Shown in pieces: positions 18,018-26,638 of a DNA stretch of 64,000 nucleotides (position 1 is its first letter; the number at the start of each line of letters is the position of its first letter). A program made the translations under genes and the position numbers. Location of the stretch: NCBI GenBank assembly GCA_964451365.1, contig CAYVIB010000018.1:1-64000 (forward strand). Direction: 5' to 3'. Under the pieces are notes generated by a model, which had not been told where the DNA came from, made no database searches, and saw nothing but the letters and a program-made list of their open reading frames with translations. The DNA is from CAYVIB01 sp964451365 (GTDB lineage Bacteria; Pseudomonadota; Gammaproteobacteria; Pseudomonadales; Cellvibrionaceae).

Positions 18018-18433
18018 AAATCGAATTCGCGTTTAAAGCGATGAATTTGTCTTCGTTGTTTGCCGGTAGGTTTGGCGCCTGGTCCGGCTATTCCTGTTCC
18101 CATGGCTTTTCGTTGTTCCGCTTTGAGTGCGCGCCTGGCAATGCTTTGTTCGGTTTCGGAATAAAGGCGGGACGCTTCCGGTGCGCCGCGTCGTTGTTCC
18201 GAAAGAGCGATTACCTGAACCTCGCGTTCATCCCATCCCTGCCGCAGGGTGATTATCATGCCGACTTCAATTTCCTTGCTGGCCTTAACGCGCTGGCCAT
18301 CGATATGTACTTTGCCGCCGTCGATAGCCTGCTTGGCGAGACTGCGGGTTTTAAAAAACCTCGCGGCCCACAACCACTTGTCAATACGGACTTTGGTTAA
18401 CGGTGTGGTGGTGGCAGTGTCACTTGAATACAT
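18014..18433 (-). CDS. hslR: Heat-shock ribosome-associated protein Hsp15 (S4 domain)
   Basis: A 139-residue S4-domain RNA-binding protein that binds stalled 50S subunits carrying nascent chains. The S4 domain is evident: VRIDKWLWAARFFKTRSLAKQ, ID-GGKVHIDGQRVKASKEIEVG, and ITLRQGWDEREVQVIAL. The C-terminus is basic (GKQRRQIHRFKREF) as is usual for Hsp15. It overlaps hslO by 4 bp and lies 11 bp from the end of yrfG, forming one operon. Confidence 0.95.
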   Translation of the reverse strand: MYSSDTATTTPLTKVRIDKWLWAARFFKTRSLAKQAIDGGKVHIDGQRVKASKEIEVGMIITLRQGWDEREVQVIALSEQRRGAPEASRLYSETEQSIARRALKAEQRKAMGTGIAGPGAKPTGKQRRQIHRFKREFDL

Positions 18434-18444
18434 TGGTGAAAATC

Positions 18445-19098
18445 TTACTCGGGCATGATTTCATCGAAGTGGCAGATGTCGGTAAACAGTTCCGACTTTA
18501 CCGGTGGCTTCTGGCTGTCCGGTTGGTTAATGCACACCAGGTGTTTAATTCCATAATCCTGCGCGCTTTTAAGTACCCGTACGGTATCGTCGATAAAAAC
18601 AGTACGCTCCGGATCGAATTTTTCCACCTCCTGCAAGAGATGCCAGAAGCGCGCGTCTTCTTTGGGAGTGTTGAAATCGTGGGACGAGATGACAATATCC
18701 AGAAGCTTGTCAATTTTCGTAACTTCGAGCTTGATATCCAGTCCCTTTCGATGGGAATTGGTGATCAACACCAGCTTTTTGCCCAGCTTTTTCAGCCTTT
18801 GCAGGAAAACTTCCGCATAGGGGCGAACCTGGATTTTATGTAGAACCTCCCTTTTCAGTTCGGGAATATCCATCTGAACGAGTTCCGACCAATGATCCAG
18901 GCAATACCACTGCAGCGTGCCCTCCCGCGAATTGATCATCTTGTTCAGCGTGGTGGTGGCTGTCGCCAGGTCAACGCAATGTGCTTCGGCATAGCGTTGC
19001 GGCAGGTGGGTCAACCAGAAAAAATTATCGAAATGCAGATCGAGCAGGGTTCCGTCCATATCCAGCAGGACGGTATCAATCATATGCCAGTTAATCAT
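18445..19098 (-). CDS. yrfG: HAD-family GMP/IMP nucleotidase YrfG
   Basis: A 217-residue haloacid dehalogenase-type phosphatase. Motif I is LLDMDGTLLDL with the nucleophile and acid/base Asp pair, motif II is VLITNSHRKG, motif III Lys lies in KEDARFW, and motif IV is TVFIDDTVRVL. In Escherichia coli YrfG hydrolyses purine nucleotides such as GMP and IMP. It is the first gene of the yrfG-hslR-hslO operon; its start codon is only 35 bp from the divergent nudE start, so the promoters overlap. Confidence 0.92.
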   Translation of the reverse strand: MINWHMIDTVLLDMDGTLLDLHFDNFFWLTHLPQRYAEAHCVDLATATTTLNKMINSREGTLQWYCLDHWSELVQMDIPELKREVLHKIQVRPYAEVFLQRLKKLGKKLVLITNSHRKGLDIKLEVTKIDKLLDIVISSHDFNTPKEDARFWHLLQEVEKFDPERTVFIDDTVRVLKSAQDYGIKHLVCINQPDSQKPPVKSELFTDICHFDEIMPE

Positions 19099-19133
19099 TG
19101 CTGATATAATAATTAATTCATCAAAAGAAAAGA

Positions 19134-19694
19134 ATGCTTATGCCTCAAAAACCCGAAATAATAGCGCGAAAACTGGTTGCCAGTAGCCGGTTGTTTCGTG
19201 TCGAGGAAATGAAACTGCGGTTCAGTAATGGTGTCGAGCGGACTTACGAGCGGCTGCTTGGCGGAAAATGCCCCGCGGTCATAATTATTCCCGTGTTGGA
19301 CAACGATACCGTCATTCTGATCCGTGAGTACGGCGGCGGTATTGACGGTTACGAGCTTGCGTTGCCGAAGGGCCGGGTTGAGCCGGAGGAAGATTTCCTG
19401 GACGCCGCCAACCGGGAATTAAAGGAAGAAATTGGTTATGGTGCGCGGAAACTGGAGCCGTTCAAGCTGATGACCCAGTCGCCCAATTACATGCAGCACA
19501 AAACCCAGATTGTGATTGCGCGTGATCTTTATCCGGAACGCGCCGAAGGCGATGAACCGGAACCGCTGGATGTGGTGGAAGTAAAAATCAGTGAACTCGA
19601 AGAATGGATTATGCGCGAAGACCTGACCGAGGCGCGCTCGATTGCGGCCCTGCTGATGTATAAAAACTTCAGGGCGCAATCCGGGGAGGATTAA
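19134..19694 (+). CDS. nudE: NudE ADP-sugar/NADH pyrophosphatase (Nudix)
   Basis: A 186-residue Nudix hydrolase acting on ADP-ribose, Ap3A, NADH and related ADP compounds. The Nudix box is complete: G-R-V-E-P-E-E-D-F-L-D-A-A-N-R-E-L-K-E-E followed by IGYGA, matching GX5EX7REUXEEXGU. The N-terminal part has the typical VEEMKLRFSNGVERTYERL. ATGs at 19134 and 19140 are both possible starts. It shares one base with cysQ (TAATG), so the two are coupled; both enzymes clear adenylate by-products. Confidence 0.94.
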   Translation: MLMPQKPEIIARKLVASSRLFRVEEMKLRFSNGVERTYERLLGGKCPAVIIIPVLDNDTVILIREYGGGIDGYELALPKGRVEPEEDFLDAANRELKEEIGYGARKLEPFKLMTQSPNYMQHKTQIVIARDLYPERAEGDEPEPLDVVEVKISELEEWIMREDLTEARSIAALLMYKNFRAQSGED

Positions 19695-20515
19695 TGCAAC
19701 AACAAATTGATCAGTCGCTGCTCGATGATGTGCTCGAGTTGTGCCGGCAGGCCGGCCGCGAAATCCTGAAAGTGTACAACCAGGCCGAGGCGCTGGAGGT
19801 GACCAGCAAGGCGGATTCCTCCCCGGTTACCGAAGCGGACCTGGCTGCCCACCGGGTTTTATGCCAAGGTCTCGAAAAAATGCTCGACGCGGTTCCCGTA
19901 TTGTCCGAAGAGGGAGATCCGGTTTCTTACGAGCAACGCCGGCGGTGGCAGCGCTACTGGATTATCGACCCCCTGGACGGCACCAAGGAATTTATTAGCC
20001 GCAACGGCGAGTTCACGGTCAACGTGGCTCTGGTGGAATACGGGGAGCCCGTACTGGGTGTGGTTTATGTGCCGATACTCGATTTAGCCTACCTGGGCTT
20101 GAAAAGCGCGGGGGCCTGGAAACAGAATTCGGCGGGACGCCAGCCAATCAGGACAAGAAAACTCGGCCGTGAAACGATAGCGGTGGTTGCCAGCCGGCGC
20201 CACGGCGCCGAGGCGGTTGAGCGGCTACTGGCAAAACTGGAAAAGGCGTTTGGCAGGGTGGAAACCCGCGGTATGGGCAGCTCGTTGAAGCTTTGCCTGG
20301 TGGCCGAGGGGAGTGCGGATCTTTATCCGCGCCTGGCACCCACATCGGAATGGGACACCGCCGCCGCCCAGGCGGTAGTGGAAGCGGCCGGCGGGCGGGT
20401 AATAACGGACACTCTGGAGCCAATGCGATACAACACCAAGGAAAATATCCTCAATCCGTTCTTTTACGTGGTGGGTGATGTGGAGCATGACTGGAAGGAA
20501 ATTTTGACGACATAA
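19694..20515 (+). CDS. cysQ: 3'(2'),5'-bisphosphate nucleotidase CysQ
   Basis: A 273-residue Mg-dependent, Li-sensitive phosphatase of the inositol monophosphatase fold that converts PAP to AMP during sulfate assimilation. The metal site motifs are LSEEGDPV, WIIDPLDGTKEFISRNGEF and SEWDTAAAQAVVEAAGG. The length is typical. It is translationally coupled to nudE. After it comes a gap of about 375 bp. Confidence 0.95.
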   Translation: MQQQIDQSLLDDVLELCRQAGREILKVYNQAEALEVTSKADSSPVTEADLAAHRVLCQGLEKMLDAVPVLSEEGDPVSYEQRRRWQRYWIIDPLDGTKEFISRNGEFTVNVALVEYGEPVLGVVYVPILDLAYLGLKSAGAWKQNSAGRQPIRTRKLGRETIAVVASRRHGAEAVERLLAKLEKAFGRVETRGMGSSLKLCLVAEGSADLYPRLAPTSEWDTAAAQAVVEAAGGRVITDTLEPMRYNTKENILNPFFYVVGDVEHDWKEILTT

Positions 20516-20891
20516 GCGCCACACCTATACGGAATGAGCATTAGAGGGATAATTTTTATGAAAAAAACGTGACGCCTTAAATCAACTCTTATCCGATTTT
20601 TGCCAACCGCGCAAGTATCTTTTGTGTATGATTATCTATTCTCTTACGTTGACTCTTTTGAGATAGCCCTTATCTCATCAGCGTGAATATTAAAAGCTTC
20701 ACCGGCACCATCTGAGGGAATGGAAGTCAAAGGCAAGGTGAGCCCGAAGAAGCATCACAATAAGGAACTTTACTCTAGGTCTACGACGGAACTGGTCTGT
20801 AACAGACAGGTCTTTTAAGTTTGATATAGTCCAAGAGCACTCGGATCATAATGAAAAGTGAAGTAACTTGAAGAAACCAGGAGCGTGGATT
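20516..20891. other. Long leader/intergenic region upstream of a small gene
   Basis: This 376-bp stretch has no convincing coding frame. A short dyad (GTCTG-taa-CAGAC) occurs near 20800 followed by a T-rich stretch. The region could be a long 5' leader or carry a small RNA, but I could not match it to a known riboswitch class by eye. Confidence 0.3.
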
Positions 20892-21104
20892 ATGAGCCAG
20901 GCACAACACGTAGGTCAGTCAGTAGCAAGTTATTCCGATACTTCACATGCCCGAAAGCAGTTGATTCGGGAAATTAGCTGTCTCGAAAGACAATTGCAGC
21001 GAATGAAACAACGAGACAACGTATTGGATGCGACGACAGAGCGTACTTACGCGGAAATGATATATAGCCGTAAGGAAATGCTAAGCGCGTTGCCGTTTGA
21101 ATAA
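20892..21104 (+). CDS. Small coiled-coil protein of unknown function
   Basis: A 70-residue soluble protein starting MSQAQHVGQSVASYSD. The middle (LIREISCLERQLQRMKQRD) has a heptad-like pattern suggesting a helical coiled coil. AGGAG at 20879-20883 sits 8 nt before this ATG, which makes it the best start and supports translation. No family is recognised. It is followed by an inverted repeat and a strong bidirectional terminator, so it is probably a monocistronic unit with a long leader. Confidence 0.65.
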   Translation: MSQAQHVGQSVASYSDTSHARKQLIREISCLERQLQRMKQRDNVLDATTERTYAEMIYSRKEMLSALPFE

Positions 21105-21128
21105 CCTGCAACTGAGCAAAGCAGACCA

Positions 21129-21158
21129 AGTTAACATCTCCCCCAACACATGTTAACT
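21129..21158. repeat. Perfect inverted repeat AGTTAACAT-N12-ATGTTAACT
   Basis: Two perfect 9-bp arms separated by 12 bp lie between the small coiled-coil gene and the adjacent terminator. It could be an operator for a dimeric regulator or an mRNA 3' hairpin. Confidence 0.6.
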
Positions 21159-21160
21159 GA

Positions 21161-21192
21161 AAAAAGCCCCGTCTCCCCCGGGGCTTTTTTTG
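21161..21192. terminator. Bidirectional rho-independent terminator
   Basis: An A-run, GCCCC stem, short loop, GGGGC stem and T-run (AAAAAGCCCC ... GGGGCTTTTTT) form a classic bidirectional intrinsic terminator after the 70-residue gene. The stem extends into the A/T runs. Confidence 0.9.
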
Positions 21193-21327
21193 TGGACCAG
21201 ATATGCTGCATCGCAAAAATTAATTTTTTGCCGCGCTGCAATATCCTAATATGCGTTTGCTTTTTTACAAACCGGAAGCTATTTTGGCGTCCAGGTGACC
21301 ACAATAAAAAAGCAAGGATCTTAATCA

Positions 21328-22461
21328 ATGAGTCAGTCAGACTATCAGTATCGGGAGCGTGTTATCGAGGGTATGCCCGACAAAGAACTCAAACCTGGTA
21401 CAGGCCGCATCAGCGGTTACACATCCTGCTTTTTGGGTGTTATGAGCTTCCTGGCCGTACTTTGCTATCACTTCCCCGAGCATCTCACCACCGCGGAACT
21501 GAGAGCGTCCTACGACGCTGATTCACTGCGCCTGGTTTTGCGCGCTGCCATCTGGGTCTCCCTCGGTTTTGGCCTGCTGACTTTTATTTTGGCCAGGGAG
21601 CGAAAGCTTGGAGCGGTAGGCATACTTTTTACACTTGCGGCGCTGGCTATTGGTGGCTATTCGGTGGAAGCCGAATCCGTTCGCGCCACCCGGCTTGCAT
21701 TCGGCCTGGACTGGCTGATTCTCGCTTTTGTTGTCTCTGCGGTGGTGTTTATCTTTCTTGAAAAGGTGTTTCCAAAGTACCGGGAGCAGATCATCTTCCG
21801 CCCCGAGTGGCGACTGGATTTTCTCTATTTCTGCTTCAACCATTTAATTTTTACCGTGGTGCTGCTGGTGGCCAATTACTTTGTCACCACCTTTTTTTCC
21901 TGGGCCGTCAGTGAAAGTCTGCAGACTTTTGTTCAAAGCCTGCCGGTGGTTTTACAAGTCGTGATTCTGATTTTGTGCGCGGACTTTGTTCTGTATTGGT
22001 CCCACCGCATCTTTCACGAAAATCCCCGCTTGTGGAAAATTCATGCGGTACATCATTCGGTGGAGCATATGGATTGGATGGCGGGCTCGAGAAATCACGT
22101 GATCCAGACATTCATCGACCGGTCACTGGCGCTGGTGCCGCTTTATTTGATCGGCGCCGACAAACAGGCACTGGATATTTATGTCGGCTTTGCGGCTTTT
22201 CAGGCGGTGTTTGTCCATGCCAACATCGGTATTCCATTCGGGCCATTGAAATATATTATTTGCACGCCTCAATACCACCACTGGCACCACAGCTCGGAAA
22301 AGCCCGCCATTGACACCAATTACGCGGTTCATACACCGTTGTATGACAAGCTTTTTGGTACCTATCATATGCCGGCCGATCACTGGCCGGCTGAATACGG
22401 TACAACCAAAAGGTTGCCGCGCACCTTCTTCAAGCAGTTGATTTATCCATTTGTCAAATAG
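21328..22461 (+). CDS. Fatty acid hydroxylase/sterol desaturase-family membrane enzyme
   Basis: A 377-residue integral membrane protein with several TM segments and the histidine-box di-iron motifs of the fatty acid hydroxylase superfamily: HRIFHENPRLWKIHAVHHS, HMDWMAGSRNH, and YHHWHHSSEKP. Members hydroxylate or desaturate lipids; the substrate here cannot be told. The N-terminal half adds a hydrophobic region not found in short members. The ATG at 21328 has AAGGA upstream. Flanking genes give no pathway context. Confidence 0.85.
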   Translation: MSQSDYQYRERVIEGMPDKELKPGTGRISGYTSCFLGVMSFLAVLCYHFPEHLTTAELRASYDADSLRLVLRAAIWVSLGFGLLTFILARERKLGAVGILFTLAALAIGGYSVEAESVRATRLAFGLDWLILAFVVSAVVFIFLEKVFPKYREQIIFRPEWRLDFLYFCFNHLIFTVVLLVANYFVTTFFSWAVSESLQTFVQSLPVVLQVVILILCADFVLYWSHRIFHENPRLWKIHAVHHSVEHMDWMAGSRNHVIQTFIDRSLALVPLYLIGADKQALDIYVGFAAFQAVFVHANIGIPFGPLKYIICTPQYHHWHHSSEKPAIDTNYAVHTPLYDKLFGTYHMPADHWPAEYGTTKRLPRTFFKQLIYPFVK

Positions 22462-22752
22462 ACGCGACCGCCGCGTTTAGTTGACCTCTCTCGCTTGATG
22501 CACAGAAGGGGTGACTCTTTTTTACGGTTGCCCTGATCATGCCCTTTTTTCCCTTGTGAAAGTTTTGCAAGCCGTTGTAAACCAGCGTGGCCCGCGCCTC
22601 CCCCATTATTATCTTTCCGTCACTTCCCGCCCGCGAAACAAGCCCTAAAGTCCCATTGTTCCCTGCCGATAAAGCTGGCACGCATAGTGCGTACGGCCAG
22701 GCAAAAGTCATTTAATTCAATGGTCGAATAAACCTGATCGAGAAACACCAGT
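22462..22752. other. Intergenic region
   Basis: No supported feature. A minus-strand frame of 85 codons is present but has no recognisable domain. The promoter for the downstream exonuclease gene presumably lies here. Confidence 0.3.
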
Positions 22753-23319
22753 ATGTACAACAATAGTCTTTATAGCGGGAACGTGATCGACATCGAGGCC
22801 TCCGGGCTTCACTCGGGCAGTTACCCCATCGAAGTGGGAATTGTGATGTCAAACGGACAAACCTACGAGGCCCTGATCCAGCCGTTCAATAGTTGGACCC
22901 ACTGGGACGGGGACGCGGAAGCACTGCACGGCATTTCCCGTGAAACGCTCAGGCAGGAAGGGCGCAGCGCTTTCGAGGTGTGCGAGGAAATCAACCGCCT
23001 CTGCGCGGGAAAAACATTGTATAGCGATTGCTGGGTTCATGATTCGTCCTGGCTGCAAAAGCTATTTGCTTACACCAATATTATGCCGAAATTCCAGTGC
23101 CGCTCGATCGAAACCATATTAACCGAAGAGGTCCTGATCAACTGGCATTTTTATAAAGAGGAGTATGCCCGTTGCGCGCAAATAAATCCTCACCGGGCAC
23201 TGAATGACGCCATCGTCATTGCTGAAACACTTGAGCGCCTTGTCGTCGACCAGCCGTTCCCCGGTGCAGAAATAAATGGTGAGGATATGGAACGCTACGG
23301 TAGCCGCCAGGTGGCGTAA
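22753..23319 (+). CDS. DEDD-family 3'-5' exonuclease (DnaQ/RNase T-like)
   Basis: A 188-residue exonuclease-fold protein. The catalytic acidic residues are visible in VIDIEASGLHSG (first Asp and Glu), the central Asp in VHDSSWLQKLF, and the last motif NPHRALNDAIVIAE with His and Asp, as in the DEDDh subclass. It should trim DNA or RNA 3' ends, but the substrate is unknown. It stands alone on the plus strand between a hydroxylase gene and a convergent YihY-like gene. Confidence 0.8.
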   Translation: MYNNSLYSGNVIDIEASGLHSGSYPIEVGIVMSNGQTYEALIQPFNSWTHWDGDAEALHGISRETLRQEGRSAFEVCEEINRLCAGKTLYSDCWVHDSSWLQKLFAYTNIMPKFQCRSIETILTEEVLINWHFYKEEYARCAQINPHRALNDAIVIAETLERLVVDQPFPGAEINGEDMERYGSRQVA

Positions 23320-23362
23320 AAAATACGAACGACGAAAGAGGCAATGCGAATTACTTATCGGG

Positions 23363-24280
23363 CTATCCTTCACTTGATTCGTTTATTGGCATGGCAAATT
23401 CGGCCGGTTTTATTTTTCTTCCATACCGGTTGGCGTAAACGCGGGTAAACTCGGACCCGAAAAGCAGAATCAGGCCGGAATAGGTCACCCAAAGCATAAT
23501 CAGCACAACACTGCCGGCGGCGCCATAAGTTGAGGCCGGGTCGCTGTGGGCGAAGTAAAACCCCAGCGCGAACTTGGCAACCACAAACAAAGCAGACGTC
23601 AAAACCGCGCCCGCCCAAACATCACGCCAGCGTATTTCAGCGTCCGGAAGAAATTTAAAAATGGAAGCAAACAATATTGTAACAATGGAAAATGAGACAA
23701 CGAGATCAAGGAGGCGGAAAATCACAGCCAGGGCGTCGGAAAGACGCGCGGAAACCCAGTCGCTCAGCACGCTGATGGAGGTGGAAAGGATAAGCGAGAC
23801 GAGCAACAGAAATCCAACAGCCAAAATCAGGCCGAAGGAGAAAATACGGTCCAACAGAAACTGCAAGTACCATCGGTGTCGGGGCTGTGGTTTCACTTCC
23901 CACATAATATTCATGGTGTACTGAAGCTGGCTAAATACACCGGTAGCACCGAACAAAATTGTCAGGATGCTGATAATCGAGGAGAGATTGGTTCCTTCCT
24001 GTCGGTGCGCGCTGGTAATCATGGATTGGACGTAGCCGGCGGTTTCCCGGCCAATCAAAGTTTCTACCTGGGAGGTGATTTCATTCGCCACTTCCTCGCG
24101 ACCGAAAAAATAACCCGCCAGGTTGATCACTATCACCAGCAGGCCCGGAAGTGAAAAAATGGTGTAGTAGGAAATAACAGCGCTGTTACGAAAGGGATCC
24201 CTCCCCGCCCATTGAACCGAGGTCTCCTTTAAAAGGAAACCAAAGTTCTTCAGCGCGGCAAGTCCCTTTGCCGGAACCAA
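23363..24280 (-). CDS. YihY/UPF0761-family inner membrane protein
   Basis: An integral membrane protein of about 305 residues once annotated as 'RNase BN'; the function is not established. The signature SAVISYYTIFSLPGLLVIVI near the N-terminus, GYVQSMITSA, and GATGVFSQLQYTMNIMWEV fit the family, and there are about six TM helices. The start is uncertain: an ATG at 24367 would overlap the SDR gene by 80 bp, while a TTG at 24280 just after the SDR stop gives the usual family N-terminus (about 15 residues before LLKET). I chose the TTG. It is probably cotranscribed with the SDR. Confidence 0.82.
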   Translation of the reverse strand: MVPAKGLAALKNFGFLLKETSVQWAGRDPFRNSAVISYYTIFSLPGLLVIVINLAGYFFGREEVANEITSQVETLIGRETAGYVQSMITSAHRQEGTNLSSIISILTILFGATGVFSQLQYTMNIMWEVKPQPRHRWYLQFLLDRIFSFGLILAVGFLLLVSLILSTSISVLSDWVSARLSDALAVIFRLLDLVVSFSIVTILFASIFKFLPDAEIRWRDVWAGAVLTSALFVVAKFALGFYFAHSDPASTYGAAGSVVLIMLWVTYSGLILLFGSEFTRVYANRYGRKIKPAEFAMPINESSEG

Positions 24281-24287
24281 GCCAATA

Positions 24288-25181
24288 TCAAAACTGTTTC
24301 TGCCCACCTGTAACACCGTAAATCTCGCCGGTGATATAACTCGCATCGTCAGACGCGAGGAAAACATAAAGTGGCGCCAGCTCGGCTGGTTGTGCCGGGC
24401 GCTTCAGCAGGGTGTTGCTGCCGAATTTAATGGTTTTTTCTTTTGGCATGCTGGTGGGGATCAGAGGCGTCCATACCGGCCCCGGCGCAACCGCATTCAC
24501 CCTGACGCCGTGCTCGATGGCTTCCTGGGCAAGCGAAATGGTGAAGTTGGCAATCGCCGCCTTGGTTGCCGCATAGGGGGCAAGATACGCACCGGGCGAA
24601 AATGCCTGAATGGAACTGGTGTTAATAATCGATCCGCCGGCGGGTAAATGTTTCAGCGCGGCGCGCGAGAAAAAAAAGAACGATTCGATATTGGTTTTAA
24701 ACGCATCATCCAGTTCCTTGTCCGGAATCGCATCCAGCGACTCGTATGTTTGCTGGAATGCGGCGTTATTGACCAGAATGTCCAGGTGGCCGAGTCTGCT
24801 GACGGTTTCCTCCACCACCCGTTCACACTGCTCCCTGCTTTTCTGGTCAATTTTGAATGAAGCGACTTGCCGTCCCGCTTCTTTCACGAGCCGCTCGGTT
24901 TCGCGCGCGTCCTCATCCTCTTCGAGATAACTGAAGGCGATATTGGCGCCTTCCCGTGCATAGGCGAGCGCCACGGCGCGGCCTATGCCGCTGTCGCCGC
25001 CGGTAATCAGCGCCACCAGGTCCCGCAGTTTGCCATGGCCCTGGTAGCTGTCCTCGCCGTGAATCGGCCGGGGTTTCATCTTTTGCTCGGTACCGGGGAT
25101 TTCCTGTTGCTGTTCCGGAAATTCCGGAGTCGGGTATTTTTTCCGGGGATCGGTAAGAACTGCGGAAGTTGATGTAGCCAC
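24288..25181 (-). CDS. Short-chain dehydrogenase/reductase (YghA-like)
   Basis: A 297-residue NAD(P)-dependent classical SDR of the long-N-terminus subgroup (KPRPIHGEDSYQGHGKL precedes the Rossmann fold). Motifs: LITGGDSGIGRAVAL for the dinucleotide, VNNAAF, catalytic Ser in INTSSIQAFS, and YAATKAAIANF with catalytic Tyr and Lys. The end VTGGQKQF is typical. Such enzymes are often stress-induced, with substrate unknown. The start is a GTG at 25181 preceded by GAGG. Confidence 0.92.
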   Translation of the reverse strand: MATSTSAVLTDPRKKYPTPEFPEQQQEIPGTEQKMKPRPIHGEDSYQGHGKLRDLVALITGGDSGIGRAVALAYAREGANIAFSYLEEDEDARETERLVKEAGRQVASFKIDQKSREQCERVVEETVSRLGHLDILVNNAAFQQTYESLDAIPDKELDDAFKTNIESFFFFSRAALKHLPAGGSIINTSSIQAFSPGAYLAPYAATKAAIANFTISLAQEAIEHGVRVNAVAPGPVWTPLIPTSMPKEKTIKFGSNTLLKRPAQPAELAPLYVFLASDDASYITGEIYGVTGGQKQF

Positions 25182-25411
25182 GTTTGGTTACCTCGATTCG
25201 GTTGGTTTGCGCGAAAATGGCAGGTTGGATTACGTCCAAGCTCAATTAAGAACAATGGAGCAATAACTATTCCTGAAAGGAGAGGCATGGTTGACTTACC
25301 CTGAATCGGATAAAAATTCCCGGAAATGTAAAAATTCATCCCGTTGCGCAACTAATATAAAAAATACAGTTTGTCCGGGCGGGGTCCCGAAATTGCCTGG
25401 CGGGGAGAAAA
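25182..25411. promoter_or_regulatory. Divergent promoter region, SDR versus ECF sigma operon
   Basis: This AT-rich gap separates the SDR gene from the sigma-factor unit and must contain promoters for both. I did not identify a convincing ECF-type -35 motif. Confidence 0.3.
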
Positions 25412-25486
25412 ATGACCGAAGTTGATTTGCCGAAACCGTTAAACCCGATGCATCACCCGCGTATCTGGAACGAGTCCTGCCGATGA
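25412..25486 (+). CDS. 24-codon leader ORF coupled to the ECF sigma gene
   Basis: An ATG preceded by GGGGAG (5-nt spacing) starts a 24-codon frame beginning MTEVDLPKPL and ending in TGA, which overlaps the sigma-factor start codon as ATGA. The sigma gene has only a weak ribosome binding site of its own. Translational coupling through this small frame is therefore plausible. The peptide resembles no known leader. Confidence 0.4.
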   Translation: MTEVDLPKPLNPMHHPRIWNESCR

Positions 25487-25956
25487 AGGATTTTCAACAG
25501 CTACTGGAAAAAAACCAGGCGCGATTGTACCGGATTGCCCGAAGTTACAGCGACGGTCGGGATTTCGACGACATCCTGCAGGAAATTTATCTTCAGCTGT
25601 GGCGAAGCAGCGGAAATTTTCGCGGCGACGCGACGGCGGATACCTGGATTTTTCGCGTTGCGCTGAACACCGCGATGAGCTGGTCCCGAAAGCGCCGGGC
25701 CGAGCAGAGAAAAACAAAGGCGGTTCAATCCGCCCACTCTTCAACATGTCAGACCGAGCCAAATGAACAGGCCCGGCTACTGGAGGATTTTCTCAACTCG
25801 CTCAACGGCACCAACCGGGCAACGCTGTTGATGTATCTGGAAGGCATGGATTACACGGAAATTGCCGGCGTTCTCGGATGCCCGCCGCAATCGGCCGCTA
25901 CCCGCCTGTCCAGGCTGAAAACGTATTTTGAAAAGCGCTACCTGGAGGGCCGCTGA
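25483..25956 (+). CDS. ECF-type RNA polymerase sigma factor
   Basis: A 157-residue sigma-70-family protein with region 2 (LYRIARSYSDGRDFDDILQEIYLQLW, in parts; TWIFRVALNTAMSWSRKRR) and region 4 (LNGTNRATLLMYLEGMDYTEIAGVLGCP, followed by SAATRLSRLKTYF). It belongs to the extracytoplasmic-function class. The next gene overlaps by one base (TGATG) and encodes a membrane protein, the usual position for an anti-sigma factor. Confidence 0.92.
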   Translation: MKDFQQLLEKNQARLYRIARSYSDGRDFDDILQEIYLQLWRSSGNFRGDATADTWIFRVALNTAMSWSRKRRAEQRKTKAVQSAHSSTCQTEPNEQARLLEDFLNSLNGTNRATLLMYLEGMDYTEIAGVLGCPPQSAATRLSRLKTYFEKRYLEGR

Positions 25957-26576
25957 TGCATTGGAACGATTTGCGGAATCATTGGCAGTTCCATCCCCTA
26001 ACACCTGGCGGGGAGGAAAGCGACATGCGGGCGATACTGCACCGCGCCCGTAAGCGCGAAAGAAATATCAAGCTCAGGATTATCATTCGCGACGCACTGG
26101 AAACCGTGGTGGCGATTTTGATTGCTCCTGCGATGGCGTTCCTCGCCTGGAAAGCGCTGTCCAACGGAGTGTGGGTGGCCGGCATTTCCGCTGCGCTGTT
26201 GGCGCTTTGGGCGATTTTTGTTCCAGTTCGCCTATGGCAGGCGCGGCGACGCCGGGTTGAGGAGAACCCGGATCAACCCGTGGTGGACTTTTTGTATGCG
26301 GAGCGTGGGATGTGTGAACGACAAGCGAAGATGCTGGAAGCCGTATTGATCTGGTATCTCGGGCCTGCCTGGATCGGTTGCGTGGGAGTTTATGCAGGCC
26401 TGCGTGGCCACCATATAAGCACCTATATGTATGTGATGGCGATCACGGCACTATACGCCCTGATATATGTGGGAAACAGGGTTGCGGCGAAGACGGTGTT
26501 TCGCAAGCGGATCAATGAAATCGATGAAGAGTTGTCGGCCCTGCGAAATAGCGAAAACAGTGTAAGCCAGTTGTAA
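25956..26576 (+). CDS. Four-TM membrane protein, putative anti-sigma partner
   Basis: A 206-residue protein with a cytoplasmic N-terminus of about 45 residues and four predicted TM helices (VVAILIAPAMAFLAWKAL, WVAGISAALLALWAIFV, AVLIWYLGPAWIGCVGVY, YVMAITALYALIYVGN), ending in a helical tail. It overlaps the sigma gene by one base and is the only candidate regulator of it. No zinc-binding HxxxCxxC anti-sigma motif is visible, so if it is an anti-sigma factor it is not of the ZAS class. Function is inferred from position only. Confidence 0.65.
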   Translation: MHWNDLRNHWQFHPLTPGGEESDMRAILHRARKRERNIKLRIIIRDALETVVAILIAPAMAFLAWKALSNGVWVAGISAALLALWAIFVPVRLWQARRRRVEENPDQPVVDFLYAERGMCERQAKMLEAVLIWYLGPAWIGCVGVYAGLRGHHISTYMYVMAITALYALIYVGNRVAAKTVFRKRINEIDEELSALRNSENSVSQL

Positions 26577-26638
26577 AACAAACCGGCGGGGGAACATGTT
26601 ATCCTGTGGGCGAAGTTTAGCAGTAATGGTTTTTTCTC

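Noticed and set aside
20700..20860. Possible riboswitch upstream of the small coiled-coil gene
   Set aside because: Compared by eye with c-di-GMP and TPP consensus features; the key conserved blocks are absent, so no riboswitch class is assigned.
22454..22711. Minus-strand frame of 85 codons between the hydroxylase and exonuclease genes
   Set aside because: No recognisable domain and it overlaps the end of the hydroxylase gene; support is insufficient.
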